A DNA stretch of 64,000 nt. Source: Symsagittifera roscoffensis. Its lineage: Eukaryota > Xenacoelomorpha > Acoela > Convolutidae. The notes under the pieces were generated by a model. That model was given only the letters and a program-made list of their open reading frames with translations. It had not been told where the DNA came from and did no database searches. The DNA lies in NCBI RefSeq assembly GCF_963678635.1, contig NC_087066.1, positions 59,352,312 through 59,416,311 of the forward strand, written 5' to 3'. Numbering within the stretch: position 1 is the first letter of the stretch; the number at the start of each line of letters is the position of its first letter. Both the position numbers and the translations under genes were made by a program. Below are positions 1 through 10,984 of the stretch, piece by piece.

Positions 1-189
1 TTCGCGCAGTTGCTACCCGGTCATCTTGAGGTTCGTTTTTGAAGTACTTTTGCCAGATCTAACACAACGTCATTTTCTGCAGCGATAAATCCTAGGTAAA
101 ACTAAAATTGAAGTTTATTCTCATCAGCGTCATTGCTGCGCATAGACAAAAAAATTAATTCATCTTTTTTCTCTAGTATTTCTTTTTGC

Positions 190-429
190 AGACATTATAT
201 TTAGCGTCATCAATTTTTAAAAATCTTTTTTGGACTAAGCGTTTATAAAGATCGGGGATCAAACTTTAAATCGAAAAAATAATTTCCGTTCAAATCGGAG
301 ATAAAAGCTGCATTCGTTGACAGATTCAGTTTAAACTCAAGTCAAGTAGTTGCCTTATAGTGACCGAGATTATCAATGCAAGACTTCACAACCCTCGTTG
401 CCTGTGAAACAGAAGCACAAGAAACTGCG
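190..429. repeat. Direct repeat, copy 1 of 2 (about 240 bp)
   Basis: This stretch returns at 704-942 with roughly 85-90% identity by eye. Shared blocks include TTATAAAGATCGGGGATCAA, the stretch around GTTGACAGATTCAGTTTAAA, and the end at CACAAGAAACTGCG. The copies lie about 514 bp apart in the same orientation. No coding potential or TIR is visible, so the nature of the unit is unknown. The sequence before it (1-189) holds nothing I recognise. Confidence 0.75.
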
Positions 430-703
430 ATACTTAACTTGAAGATGAATTCTTTTTTTTTAACAAAACTTTGTGTGTTGTTTCTTACAAACGCTAAATT
501 TTGTTCAAAATTTGTCATTTGCAAAATCTTATGCTTTTTTTACTTTCAATTTTTTCAATTGTGGTTGACTAATTTTGTGTCTGTCGATAAGTTTGGAAAA
601 ATTGGGAATAACGATTAGTAATTGTTAAATTGTTGATTTCTTAAAATGCCGCAGTATGAATTAATTTACGTTTACGATTAATTTTTTGTCGTGAGATTTT
701 TTT

Positions 704-942
704 CAGACCATATATTTGGTCACATCCATTGTTAAAAATCTTATTTGGACTAAGTATTTATAAAGATCGGGGATCAAACTTTAAATTGAAAAAATAATTT
801 CCGTTCAAATTGGAGATAAAAGCAGCGTTCGTTGACAGATTCAGTTTAAATTCAAGTCAAGTAGTTGCCTTATATTCACAAGATTATCAATGCAAGACTT
901 CACGACCCTCGTTTCCTATGAAACAGAGGCACAAGAAACTGC
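704..942. repeat. Direct repeat, copy 2 of 2
   Basis: This is the second copy of the 190-429 unit, in the same orientation. The 430-703 spacer is AT-rich with no recognisable feature. Confidence 0.75.
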
Positions 943-1117
943 GTTTATAAAGATCAAGGATCTATTGACATTGTTTTAAAACAATGTCAGCTATTTGGTT
1001 TTTCTATTCATTCAAAACTTCGACCATCTTTTTTGAGGTAAGGGGTTATTACTATTTGATCGATGCTTACTTAAGAAAGTATTAATTACATCGTTGCATG
1101 TTATCACCTTTTCTGTT

Positions 1118-1324
1118 CTAGTTTTTTGGGGAAATGTGTCGAAGTTTTTGAAAAATCTTTAGTCGGTTATTTGCTTTCAAATCATCACTTAGGCCTAGAA
1201 CTGCTTTAAAAGTGTTATCGAGGCGCTTTTGTATTCCTAATGGTAAAGTTTCAATGGAAAGATGAAGAGAGCTAGCGGCAATAATGATCACAATTAGCAA
1301 AGTTGGAAAAAACAGTTGTTTCAT
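1118..1324 (-). CDS. Small ORF with signal-peptide-like N-terminus, unrecognised (speculative)
   Basis: This 68-codon ORF starts with M-K-Q and a run of about 18 hydrophobic residues (LLIVIIIAASS near residues 9-19). A more polar part rich in K, R, D and N follows. That is the layout of a small secreted peptide or of a first exon. I recognise no family. It sits among non-coding repeats, and AT-rich DNA often yields hydrophobic ORFs by chance, so it may be spurious. The rest of 943-1427 shows nothing. Confidence 0.2.
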   Translation of the reverse strand: MKQLFFPTLLIVIIIAASSLHLSIETLPLGIQKRLDNTFKAVLGLSDDLKANNRLKIFQKLRHISPKN

Positions 1325-1427
1325 TGGTTATCAACTAAGGGTGAAATGTTGATAATGACTTATGAGTAAAAAGAAAGAAAAAAAAAGGTTTTTTTTTTTT
1401 GGCTATTTTGAAATTTTTTAAGGTGAG

Positions 1428-2050
1428 TGTCTAAGGTCCCGGTAACATGAAGGTGCATTTATATACAAGTTAACGGTAACGTAAACTGGTTAAACTTTAC
1501 GGAATTACGGCGAAACGGTTTTTTCAATAGTCGCAACAGTATGCGGCCAAAAACAAGGCGAATCGAGCAATTTTTTTTTGAGAATATTTAACCACTGAAG
1601 AAAACTGAGGTAGGGGGCCACTCAAAAAACTTACTCAACACGGTTGACAGTATCAACAGTTGAGCGGGTGGAACGAAATCCGTGTTTTTTGGATTGAAAC
1701 TTAAATTCGACCAAAAGAAAAGCGTCGTGGAAAATTAGGGAGAAAGTGGTATAAATAAAATTGTTTTCTTCGAATTATTTTGTTTGGAAAATTTTTCAGA
1801 ACAATTTTTTGGGATTACAAAGCTTTTTGGGTTTGAGACTCTACTGGGGTACTAGGGTACTGGGTAAAAACTTGTTTGTTAGGTATCTAGTACGGTTTTT
1901 CGTTAGGTATCTAGTACAGTTTTATCGGTTTACAATAAGTATCTCGTATGTAATTTTATAGCATTTTCCATCAAAATTAGCACTTTTTTGGATATAAAGA
2001 AGCACATAATTGAAGCTTAAAATTAATTTAAAACACAGTTTTGGTGTTAC
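1428..2050. repeat. LTR-like direct repeat, copy A (about 623 bp)
   Basis: This is almost the same sequence as 2278-2897. Both copies begin TGTCTAAGGTCCCGGTAACA and end in GGTGTTAC. Each has a TATA-like TATAAATA about 320 bp from its start (here 1750-1757), overlapping an AATAAA. A promoter inside each of two direct repeats is what LTRs look like. However, the internal part is only about 227 bp, no TSD was found outside the pair, and no primer-binding site is obvious. It could be a miniature LTR element or a segmental duplication. Confidence 0.5.
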
Positions 2051-2277
2051 AAATTTTTGGTCGAAAAAATCACCACCTTGTAGACTGCGTTCACAACGAA
2101 TCCTCAAACAAAACAGTGTTTCGGCTTTCGGAGTCGTCGGTTTTCAATTCCCGATTACAAAATAATGCAAATAAAAGCAAATTTAGCCTTTTTGCTGACG
2201 ATCAGGTATCAAATTCCAGTGCTTGATTCAATTTGCAGCGTGGTTAATTTTCCAGGTCAGGTAAAGGCCCTGTTTAG

Positions 2278-2897
2278 TGTCTAAGGTCCCGGTAACATGT
2301 AGGTGCATTTATATACAAGTTAACGGTAACGTTATTTGGTTAAACGTAACGGAATTACGGCGAAAAGATACTTTCAACAGTCGCAACAGTATGCGCCCGA
2401 AAACGAGGCGAGAGGAGCAGTTTTTTAAAGAACATTGAACCACTGGAGAAAACCGAGGTAGAGGGCCACTCAAAAAACTTACACAACACGGTTGACGGTG
2501 TCAACGGTTGAGCGGCGGAACGAAAACCGTGTTTTTTGGATTGAAACTTAAATTCGACCAAAAGAAAAGCGTCGTGGAAAATTAGGGAGAAAGTGGTATA
2601 AATAAAATTGTTTTCTTCGAATTATTTTGTTTGGAAAATTTTTCAGAACAAATTTTAGGGATTACAAAGCTTTTTGGGTTCGAGACTCTACTGGGGTACT
2701 AGGGTACTGTGTAAATACTAGTTTGTTAGTTATCTAGTACGGTTTTTCTTTAGGTATCTAGTACGGTTTTATCGGTTTACAATAAGTATCTCGTATGTAA
2801 TTTTATAGCCTTTTTCATCAAAATTAGAACTTTTTTGGATATAAGGAAGCAGATAATTGAAGCTTAAAATTAATTTAAAACACAGTTTTGGTGTTAC
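2278..2897. repeat. LTR-like direct repeat, copy B (about 620 bp)
   Basis: This copy matches copy A from its first base to GGTGTTAC, with a TATA-like box at 2597-2604. The match ends abruptly where the decayed transposase on the opposite strand begins. The 2051-2277 interval between the copies has no coding signal that I can name. Confidence 0.5.
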
Positions 2898-4430
2898 CAA
2901 AAAAGCTTACCCAGCACTACTGAAGAAACATTCAAGTGGGTAGTATGATCTTATACTGCAATTAGGCACTGGGACTATCTGTTTTTACTTTCTCCGCTTT
3001 TTCAAAGACTGACATGAAAAATTGGACAAATTTGAATTTCCCTCTTCTGATGTTACCAGGGTTGCCTGCTCGCTTTTTAATAAAATTATCACACTTGCCG
3101 CCTCATCAGGTAGCAGCAACCGCTCCTCAGAAAGAAGTACTTTTTTCCACGGCAGCTTCAAGCATGGGGCGGTGTACAATATGGGATGTCGGACATAAGT
3201 ATTTGTTAAAATCTGGCTCGCTATTCGATGTGATTATTTCGTCGAAAAGAATATTTGCATCGTGTAAATCCAAACAGTCATCTTAGAGGGCCAAAGTTAG
3301 TGACCCTAATTTAGCCAACTTTTCGTTCAAGGGTTTAAGCTCAGTAATCTGCCGAGCAGACGGAATGTTGTCGACGATTTTTGAGTAGCTGGCTAACTTT
3401 TCCAAGTGCGGCGATACCTCCAAAAATGTTGGAATCATGTTCAAAGAACTCACCCAACGAGTTTCATTGTAGAGTATTGGCTGAAGTTTGGTGAACTCAC
3501 GTAGCTCGCCTCACCAGTTTTTAGTTTCACCGTAACTGAATGAATACCATCCAAAGTCTGAGAATGACGATCTAGACATCCTTTGACCGCCAAATTGAAT
3601 CTATGAGAGGCGCACCCAATAACTGGCACACCACAGAAATTGGCTGTCGCGCGGTTAACTTCTGCCTTTTCTTCGGTGATGTACACAATGTTTGCTAAGT
3701 TTTTTTTTTAAGTTGAAAGCAGAAACTTCATATAATCAAATAAAAACTTTTTTTGGGCAGTAGAGTTTTTTTCAATCAAAAGGGGTGAAAACCAAAGTAA
3801 TGAACTTTGATATTGTTTGTCAGCGCAAGAGTAAGAGGTGAAAAAAGCTTAGAGGTGGGTTGACCCCTTGGACCATCCGTCAAAACCAACGTAATTCAAG
3901 AGATTTTTTCTTTTCAATTCCTTTCTCCTGGCCTCTAGGTAAGATGAAAACGTGTTCTTGAAAATTGGCGAAAGGTAAGAATATTTTCGTGACAAAGGGT
4001 CTTCAACAAAAGAGACTGTGAGTAATTTAGAAAGTTTTCAGTCCAACCATCGATGTATATTTTTGTAGAAGCTGCCCCAAGCACAAAAAATTGGTCACTG
4101 ATGTTTTGGCACATTCTTTGTTATAATCTGGGTGTAGGCCACGAAAATGGTTAATTAGATTAATGCTACCCGTTCCCTTTTTCTGGGTTAATTGTTGCCC
4201 GTGTTAACGAGTCCACAAGTTCTCGTCTGTCTGGTTTCGGGGAAAGAATAGTGCAACAACGGCTTCGTTCTTGCCAGGCATTGTAGAAATAATGTCACAG
4301 AAAGATAATGTACGAATAGAATATATTTCTCAAAAAAATGTGGCGCAGTTTGATACTTGGAAGTTCGGCACAAAGTATTTCTTGGATATATCTGAAACGA
4401 AAAAATTTCCATGTCTCCTTGTTTACAGAA
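2898..4430 (-). pseudogene. Decayed BED/hAT-type DNA transposase
   Basis: Read on the minus strand from about 4430 down to 2900, fragments of one transposase appear in order but in several frames. First comes a BED-finger-like piece (INHFRGLHPDYNKEC, about 4120-4165). Next is an RNase-H-like core fragment with DGWSKGSTH (about 3858-3885), then CASHRFNLAVKG (about 3590-3640), then a segment with TSHIVHRP (about 3170-3200). Last is the hAT dimerisation signature region (ILPT, then ECFFSSAG after a frame change, about 2915-2945). Stops and frameshifts separate the pieces, so it is dead. The family assignment rests on the combination of motifs. Element ends were not located with certainty; the 3' side abuts LTR-like copy B. 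Confidence 0.7.
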
Positions 4431-5250
4431 AATTAATTAATTGAATGCGCCTTGCCCAATTGTTCAATTAACTGAACTATCTTAAATTGAATTTTAATTC
4501 AATTACTTGCAATTAAATTTATTTCAATTACGTTTTGAAAACCCCTGTTCTCACGTAATCTCCCACCCACACGCCTCCCTTCTCCCCAAACCTACTTGAC
4601 ACGCCCCTTAATTTTTTTTGGGGGGCCTAAAAATCTGTTGGATCGGCGGGTTGTTAAAGGTGTTTGCGCATTTTAGGGGGTAGGGGGCACGCGTACGGTA
4701 ATTTTCAGGTATTTATACGGTAAATGTAAATAAGTAATAAGTGGGGGAGGGGAGGTGGTGATAACTGAAGGAAGTAAGAATGGTGGGAGTAAGTGTGAAG
4801 GGGGAGGGGAGACAAAACGAAAAAGTATAAAACGATACAAACTTTTGCTTTAGCAAAATGTGAAACACAATTTAGCAATTGCAACGTTGAAGTTTTGAAT
4901 ATTTGATTTCAAAGTTTTGGAAAATCCAAGCTCTTCTTCATAAAAATCTATTATAATTCATTATAAATTAAAATTGAGGACAAAAGATAGATATTTATGT
5001 AACCAATTAGCTAAAATAATAAAAATCAAATTTTCAATTAAAATTGAAGTCTTTGAAACTAAAATTGAAATCATAGAAGCAATTTTTCTGCGCGCTTGTG
5101 TGAAATGATGAAATCAAATTAAATATTCAAAATCAAATTTTCAATTAAAATTGAAGTCTTTGAAATTAAAATTGAAGTCACAGAAGCAATTAAAATTGAA
5201 GTCAAAGAAGCAATTTTTCTGCGCAGTGTGTGTGAAATGATTTTTTATTT
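4431..5250. repeat. AT-rich low-complexity DNA with a duplicated block of about 115 bp
   Basis: The stretch is rich in AATTGAA and TTCAATT words. Around 5010-5110 and again at 5125-5235 the same order of words occurs: CAAATTTTCAATTAAAATTG, AAGTCTTTGAAA, GAAGCAATTTTTCTGCGC, then GTGTGAAATGA. This is an imperfect tandem duplication immediately upstream of the LINE. No gene is seen here. Confidence 0.6.
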
Positions 5251-5306
5251 ATAATTGATAGCCTAATTGTTGTGATAAACTTATTAAATAGTTTCAGAGA
5301 CGAAAC

Positions 5307-6090
5307 ATGGAAAAAGTTAATGGCGATGAGATGTCAGTTGAACCAAATGCTGAGCCCAGTCCAGTGCCGAATCAAGACGAAACCAATATCCCGGAACTTC
5401 GTTACCGCGACCAAACCCCGATTTCCAGACCAGATTCGAAGCGTCCTCGGGCCACGCTCTCCCCAATGGCCGAAGAAGAAAACAATGATGATTTTTCCAC
5501 AAAAGTTGAAAATGCGGTCAAATTATCCATGGCGACCATCGTTCCTGGCATCATTGACCAACTAAAGAACCAGCTCGCAGATCTTATTAAGGATGCTATT
5601 CAAGAATCTATGCAGAACCTAAAGCAGGAAATCATGTCAGAAAAATATTGGCGCCTCTCATCCCAAAAAATGAAATGTGATTTAAAAGCGTTGTCCGAAG
5701 CTGAATTAGTAGAGTCGTACACCAGAAGAGAGAATGTAAAAATTCTAGGAGTTTAAGACTCCTCAAATCGCGAAACAAATGAAGAGACAATGGAAAAGGT
5801 TTTGAAAGTTGCGAATGAGACAAATGCCCAAATAGAATTGAAAGACATATCCATAGCTCATCGGTTGCCATCAAGAGCGTCATAAAACAAACCCATCATT
5901 GTGCGGTTTGCACGAAGAATTGCGAAACTACAAAATCTACCGCATACAAGGGTTGTATGAAGGAGCTAAATTTCTGGATTATTCTCATAATGATTTGAAT
6001 GAGTATTTAGTAGTGTTTTCGGTAACTCGTCCAACCCCAGTGGTTCCTAAAAGTTCATCAAAATGTGCAGTTATTACTAAAAAAAATTCT
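5307..6090 (+). pseudogene. LINE ORF1 (coiled-coil/RRM-type nucleic acid chaperone-like), broken
   Basis: The reading frame starts at the ATG at 5307. It has an acidic, proline-containing N-terminus and then a helical segment (about residues 60-110, DQLKNQLADLIKDAIQESMQ) likely to be a coiled coil. It then reaches ESYTRRENVKILGV, which resembles the start of the RNA-recognition part of L1/CR1 ORF1 proteins. A TAA at about 5755 interrupts the frame, but homologous-looking sequence continues (AHRLPSRAS, then IVRFARRIAKLQNL) past another stop near 5882 and a frame change near 5940. Such proteins bind the element RNA. This copy cannot make one intact. Confidence 0.6.
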
Positions 6091-6095
6091 CTGTA

Positions 6096-8927
6096 ATGTT
6101 ATCAAATGTTCGTTCTATTAGGAAACACTTATAGGTAGTCTCGAGTCTCCGCCCAGTATATTATGTATTACAGAGACTTGGTTACCCGATGATGATAATC
6201 CAGACTGTTATGCAGTCAAAGGCTATAAACAATATGCTGCTACAAACAGATCAACCCGAGGTGGGGGTACGATGATACAACTTCATAACAATGTAAATAT
6301 ACTTAAACAGCTGAGTGCAAATCTACCTGAATCCTCAGCAGTTTTAATTGACTTTTTTGGGAACCGTATTGTAGTAGTGGTTATATATGTTCCTCCTCGA
6401 TATGATAAAATGAGTTTTGTCGAAGATTTAGACAAGAAATTGGAAACACTTTCAGCATACACATGCCCAATTGTTATCTGTGGAGATTTTAACATTGACG
6501 TCCTATTTAAAAATAAATTGAGCCATCTGTATCAGAATGCAATAATATCAAATGGTTTTGAACTCATCAGTACTCCACCAACATGGTTGACTAAAACTAG
6601 TACGTCGTGTGTAGATCATTTCTTTACAAGAAACATTTGCGATGTATCAACAAATGTGCTCGACGTTCAGTCTTTTTCTGATCACTATCCCTTACTACTA
6701 AATTTCGATGTTGGTCTCTTAAGAAAAAGTAATCCACATCATTTTCGAGATTTCTCATTCCTAAATAAAGAACGTACTCTTAGCCAATTTTGAATTTCTC
6801 TTGAAGATAAGCTTTTATCATCTGAAATCATGGGCGTGAACGATGTGAACCTTGCTTACAATAACTTTCAAAGCAGCTTATTTGAAGTTTTATGCAATTT
6901 TTCACCTCTAAAAAAATCAGGCGTAGGAAGAAAATCAAATGCCGAATGGTTTAGTAAAACTTTAAAAAATGCTGTCATAAAAAGAAAAAGGTTGTACAAA
7001 ATATGGAAAAATGACTTCTCAAACATCCAGAAAAAAGAATTATTTTTAATTGAAAGACACAAAGTAGAAAAAAGTAAAAGAAAAGCAAAAAAAGATTAAT
7101 ATTCAAACAAGTTTCTTAAATGTATTGGAGACTCGAGACAAATTTTTAAGTTATTAAATGAAATAGCAGGTAAAAATTCATCGTCAAAAAATATCCCCAT
7201 GATAAATGTCGAAGGTAAGGAAATAACAAAGCCTTCGGAAATTGCAGAGCATTTCAATGACTTTTTCGCAGCTATTGGGCCGAAACTATCATCACTTACT
7301 GAAGACACCCAACACAATATGCGGAAAACCTCTGAAAGTCAATCAATGTATTTATTTCCATGTACTTATTTTGAAGTTGTGCAAGTGATTAATAGTATAC
7401 AGCCAAAACATACGTCAGGCATTGATGAAATCAGCAATTAGTTTCTTAAAAAAGCAGCTTATATTATAGCACTTTACCTTACATACCTAATCAACCTTTC
7501 TTTTAATAACGCAAGTTTTCCGAGCTGTCTGAAATTTGTTAAGGTCCTATCGTTACATAAAAACGAAAGCAAGCTAGATGTTAACAATTACCGCCCTAAT
7601 TCGCTGCTAAATAGCTGTAGTAAAATATATGAAAAAATAATGCAAAATCGTGTATCGAACAATCTAGAGAACTTTAATTTGCTTTACAGTCGTCAATTTG
7701 GTTTCCGGTCAACTTATTCTACTGTTGACGCATTAGTGGAATTGACTGAAAGGATTCGCTTTGAAAATAATAGTCAAATAAACTGTAGTTTTTTCATTGA
7801 TTTGAAAAAAGCATTCCATACTCTTGATCACAGGCTGCTTCTAAAAAAATTAGAGTTATATGGAATAAGAGGTATTGCTCTTAACTGGTTTGAAAGTTAT
7901 TTGGCTGAACGCTTCCAATGTGTAGTGATTGATGATACTTTTTCTAAATGGTTGCCGGTGACGTGTGGTGTGCCTCAAGGTTCAGTTCTAGGACCATTAC
8001 CTTTCCTGATTTACATTAATGATATGCCCTTTGTTACTGAAGTAGCTGATGTTTTTCTTTTTGCTGACGATACAAATGTCGTGTCAGGGCAAAGTGATCT
8101 ACTCACTTATCAAAATGATATATCAAATATAAGTTCGTGGCTTAAATCAAATAAATTAACGTTAAACACCGATAACACCACAATGATAACATTTAATAAA
8201 AATACAAGTGATTCTAGTCTCATGTTAACCATTGATAATCATACATATGTGCCAAATCATTCATCGAAGTATCTAGGTGTCCACATCGATAGTAAACTCT
8301 CTTTTCAGGATCACATTTTGAAAATCAGGTCTAAGTTGGGACGAAATTGTGGGGTGCTGTCAAAAATGCGAAATTTTACCCCCAGAAGTGTGTTACTCAA
8401 ATACTATAACTATAATATCCTACCAATTATTCAATACGGATTGCTTTTTTATGGTTGCACCAGTATAAATGCCTTAAATCCCATTCATATGTTACAGAAA
8501 AAGATTATGCGTCTTATATTTTACATAAAAATATGATAGTATTACCGACCATTTCTACTCAAGTGGAATATTAACCGTTCACGAATTATATGTTCACAAA
8601 CTTCTGAAATTTTGTCTACAATCGGTAAATGAAATGCATTCAACTGTTTTTCTAAATTCCTTTTTCACCAAAACTGAATACATGCGCAAAACGAGAAAAT
8701 CTGAATTTCTTCTTTTTTCAGAACCTTTTTGCAAAACAAATACCAGATCAAATTCACTGAAAAGAAGAAGCTCGAGACTTTGGAATTTCTTAAGTGAAAA
8801 TAACATTCTACCAGAAAATCTTTGTTCCTTCAAAAAGAATGAAATTAAAAAATTTCTGAAAAATTTCAAAACTAATTTTCTGATAGGCAACATAGACCTC
8901 GTTAAGCACATTTATAGTTGTAAATAA
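6096..8927 (+). pseudogene. LINE pol: APE endonuclease and reverse transcriptase, broken
   Basis: An initial MLSNVRSIRK at 6096 is followed by a frame change near 6131. One frame then runs to about 8536, interrupted only by TGA at about 6791, TAA at about 7097 and TAG at about 7439. Endonuclease motifs are CITETWL (about 6158), ICGDFNID (about 6478) and SDHYPL (about 6678). Reverse transcriptase motifs are FIDLKKAFHTLDH (about 7795), CGVPQGSVLGP (about 7965) and FADD (about 8059). The first catalytic aspartate region reads KAFHTLDH where KAFDTVDH is usual, suggesting loss of a residue. A second frame change near 8530 leads to the C-terminal part (RRSSRLWNFLSENN, stop at 8927). These enzymes nick target DNA and copy the RNA; this copy is inactive. 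Confidence 0.85.
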
Positions 8928-9800
8928 AAGTATGACTTTGTTGTGATGCAATCTGAAGCGGAGCCAGCATATTCTTTCAGAAGAAAGGGCGTTGTCCTAG
9001 ACAACATAGTTTAATACTATTCAAGTCCTAGTATGGGAATTGTGCTGGTGAAGTGAATTTTTGCATCGCCTAGAACATAGTCATATTTTTGAAAAAGTTA
9101 GAAAATGTAGCCCCCAAAAGGTTCTACTATGCCCAATTTACTAGCGAATTTTAAGGAGGAAAAAAATTGCCTGGTATAAGTTTTCGGTGAAAAACTTTGA
9201 AATTTGTAAACAAATCAGTTATATATTTTTTCATCCCTTATCTTCTGAATAATACCTGTACCATCCTTGCTGTTAAATTTAAATTATTTGTGCAATGCGG
9301 TTGTTCTATGTTCTATGTCCATTCAAGAGACTATGTTTCTGATTTTGATAAAGTTTATTTTGATTATTTTAATTTTCAATGTTGTTTGCTCTGCTGGAAA
9401 AGTAATTTCTCTAACATTTGTTTTGAAAAAAAAAAAATTATATATACTCGTTTGAATGGTTTAGAGTTCTGGCGACCTCGGGCTCACTCTCAGTGGGTAA
9501 AGGAACTTTGAACCAGCTTATACGACTTCTATCAGATTAATGCAATAATTGTTCTATTTTTCTTGCAGACAATTAGTTATATAAAAATATTTGTACTATT
9601 TGCAGTTTGAAATGATGCTTGAATAGGGTAGGCGCTCAGTGGGAATTTATTATTCCCTTTGCCTGTCCTCTCCTTATAATGTGAAAGCCATTGTTTAATT
9701 ATTTGTTTAAATTATTTATTTGTTTAAATTGTAAAAGAAATAGCTATTAAACGATGGTCTGCTATATTATTATTTGGAGAAATAAATTTTTCTTCTTCTT

Positions 9801-10462
9801 TTGCGTAATTGGTTGATACGATATTTTTAAGTTATTTGAGCTTATTACTGGGGGTTCAACCTAATAAACGGGTGCACATTCTTTGAAGAACCTTACCTAT
9901 CTTTGGTAAGTTATAGAGAATTATCAAGATCTTTCCAAGACTTCCAAGATGACTGGACCTGATGGTTTTCATCGCAATCTGAAGATACGAATATTGTTGA
10001 AAACTTTCTGAGCTCCAAAAAATATCTTCGGAGGCCTTAGCAATCTCAACACTTGTCCCAGAAAATTTCGTAACTTATTACTTACAGCATTTACAAGTTA
10101 AGAAATGCAACTTTTCAAAAATTGTGGCAAAAAAAGGCCAAAAAGTGTTATTTTTTAGATCGGACTTGTTAGAAAAAATTAGGCTTCAGAATGGTGAGTT
10201 TGTTCTTCAACCGTACAATCCCCCCCCCCCCCCCCCAACCAAATATCATTTCACTTAGAGGAAAGACGAAGGGGTTGGTTGTACTTGTACGTACTTCAAA
10301 TGAGAGATCAACCGTACGTACAAATCCCAGCTCCCACCCTCCTATGTGGCCCACCAGAGGGATTTTGCGGTTGATACTGAATGAGAGGGAGATTGAATAT
10401 TATCAAAAATGATGTTATACATTTTTTGATGCTAGAGAAATAAGACGACAAGACATATGAGC
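9801..10462. other. No gene seen; contains a C homopolymer
   Basis: The only notable feature is a run of about 18 C residues near 10219-10236. No coding or TIR signal was recognised. Confidence 0.5.
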
Positions 10463-10712
10463 GAGGGGCAAATTTAGGGAGGAGATGAGAAGCGGCGTCC
10501 TTCCACACCCTCCTCCCCCCTCAAGGAATTGACCTCCTCGCCAACAAAAAGGTCCCACCTTTGATATTAGTTTACGACATCTATATGCGCAAAAAGTTTG
10601 ACAAAAACATGCTCTTTTTACTGATTTGGGAGACTTCGGAAAATCAATTTGGTCGACCCAAAGAAACGGTCGACAAAATTTTTGAAAGTTTTTTTTTGAA
10701 AATCTGCCCTTG
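10463..10712. mobile_element. Short TIR element of the CAGGGGCGGA family, diverged copy
   Basis: The left end AGGGGCAAATTTAGGGA and right end GAAAATCTGCCCTTG resemble the ends of the intact element at 50825-51217. The inner part shares the stretch AAAATCAATTTGGTCGACC followed by a GGTCGACAAAATTTTTGAAA-like word. It is non-coding. No clear TSD was seen, so the boundaries are uncertain. Immediately downstream (about 10708-10768) the word CTTGCAATGTGGCAG occurs three times in tandem. Confidence 0.55.
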
Positions 10713-10984
10713 CAGTGTGGCAAGTTTACCTTGCAATGTGGCAGATACCTTGCAATGTGGCAGGTTTAGTTTCCACTTATAGTCTGTACAAACAAAAATA
10801 TAGTCCCGATAACGCTACTGCAAAAACAGGAATGAGTAAAACTATGAGTCTAAAAAATTTCTTGAGTCACGCACGCCAATTGATGCATTAGCAATACCAG
10901 TCAATTTGAAAAGAAAAAAAATTTACCAACTAACACGCCTCAAGTTATAGAGCAGTCTATGGAGCAGTAAAAGCATGAAAAAAT

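Larger units (their letters stand above)
5250..9800 (+). mobile_element. Non-LTR retrotransposon (LINE, APE type, CR1/jockey-like), decayed
   Basis: The order is 5' region, ORF1-like gene (5307-6090), pol with APE endonuclease and reverse transcriptase (6096-8927), then a long AT-rich 3' part ending near AATAAATTTTTCTTCTTCTT (about 9780-9800). Nearly the full set of domains is present, so this was a near-full-length insertion of about 4.5 kb. Several stops and frameshifts show it is inactive. Exact ends and a TSD were not found. Assignment to the CR1/jockey group is from motif style only. Confidence 0.75.

Noticed and set aside
10415-10723. Minus-strand frame of 102 codons
   Set aside because: It lies in a CAGGGGCGGA-family element, which is non-coding in its other copies.
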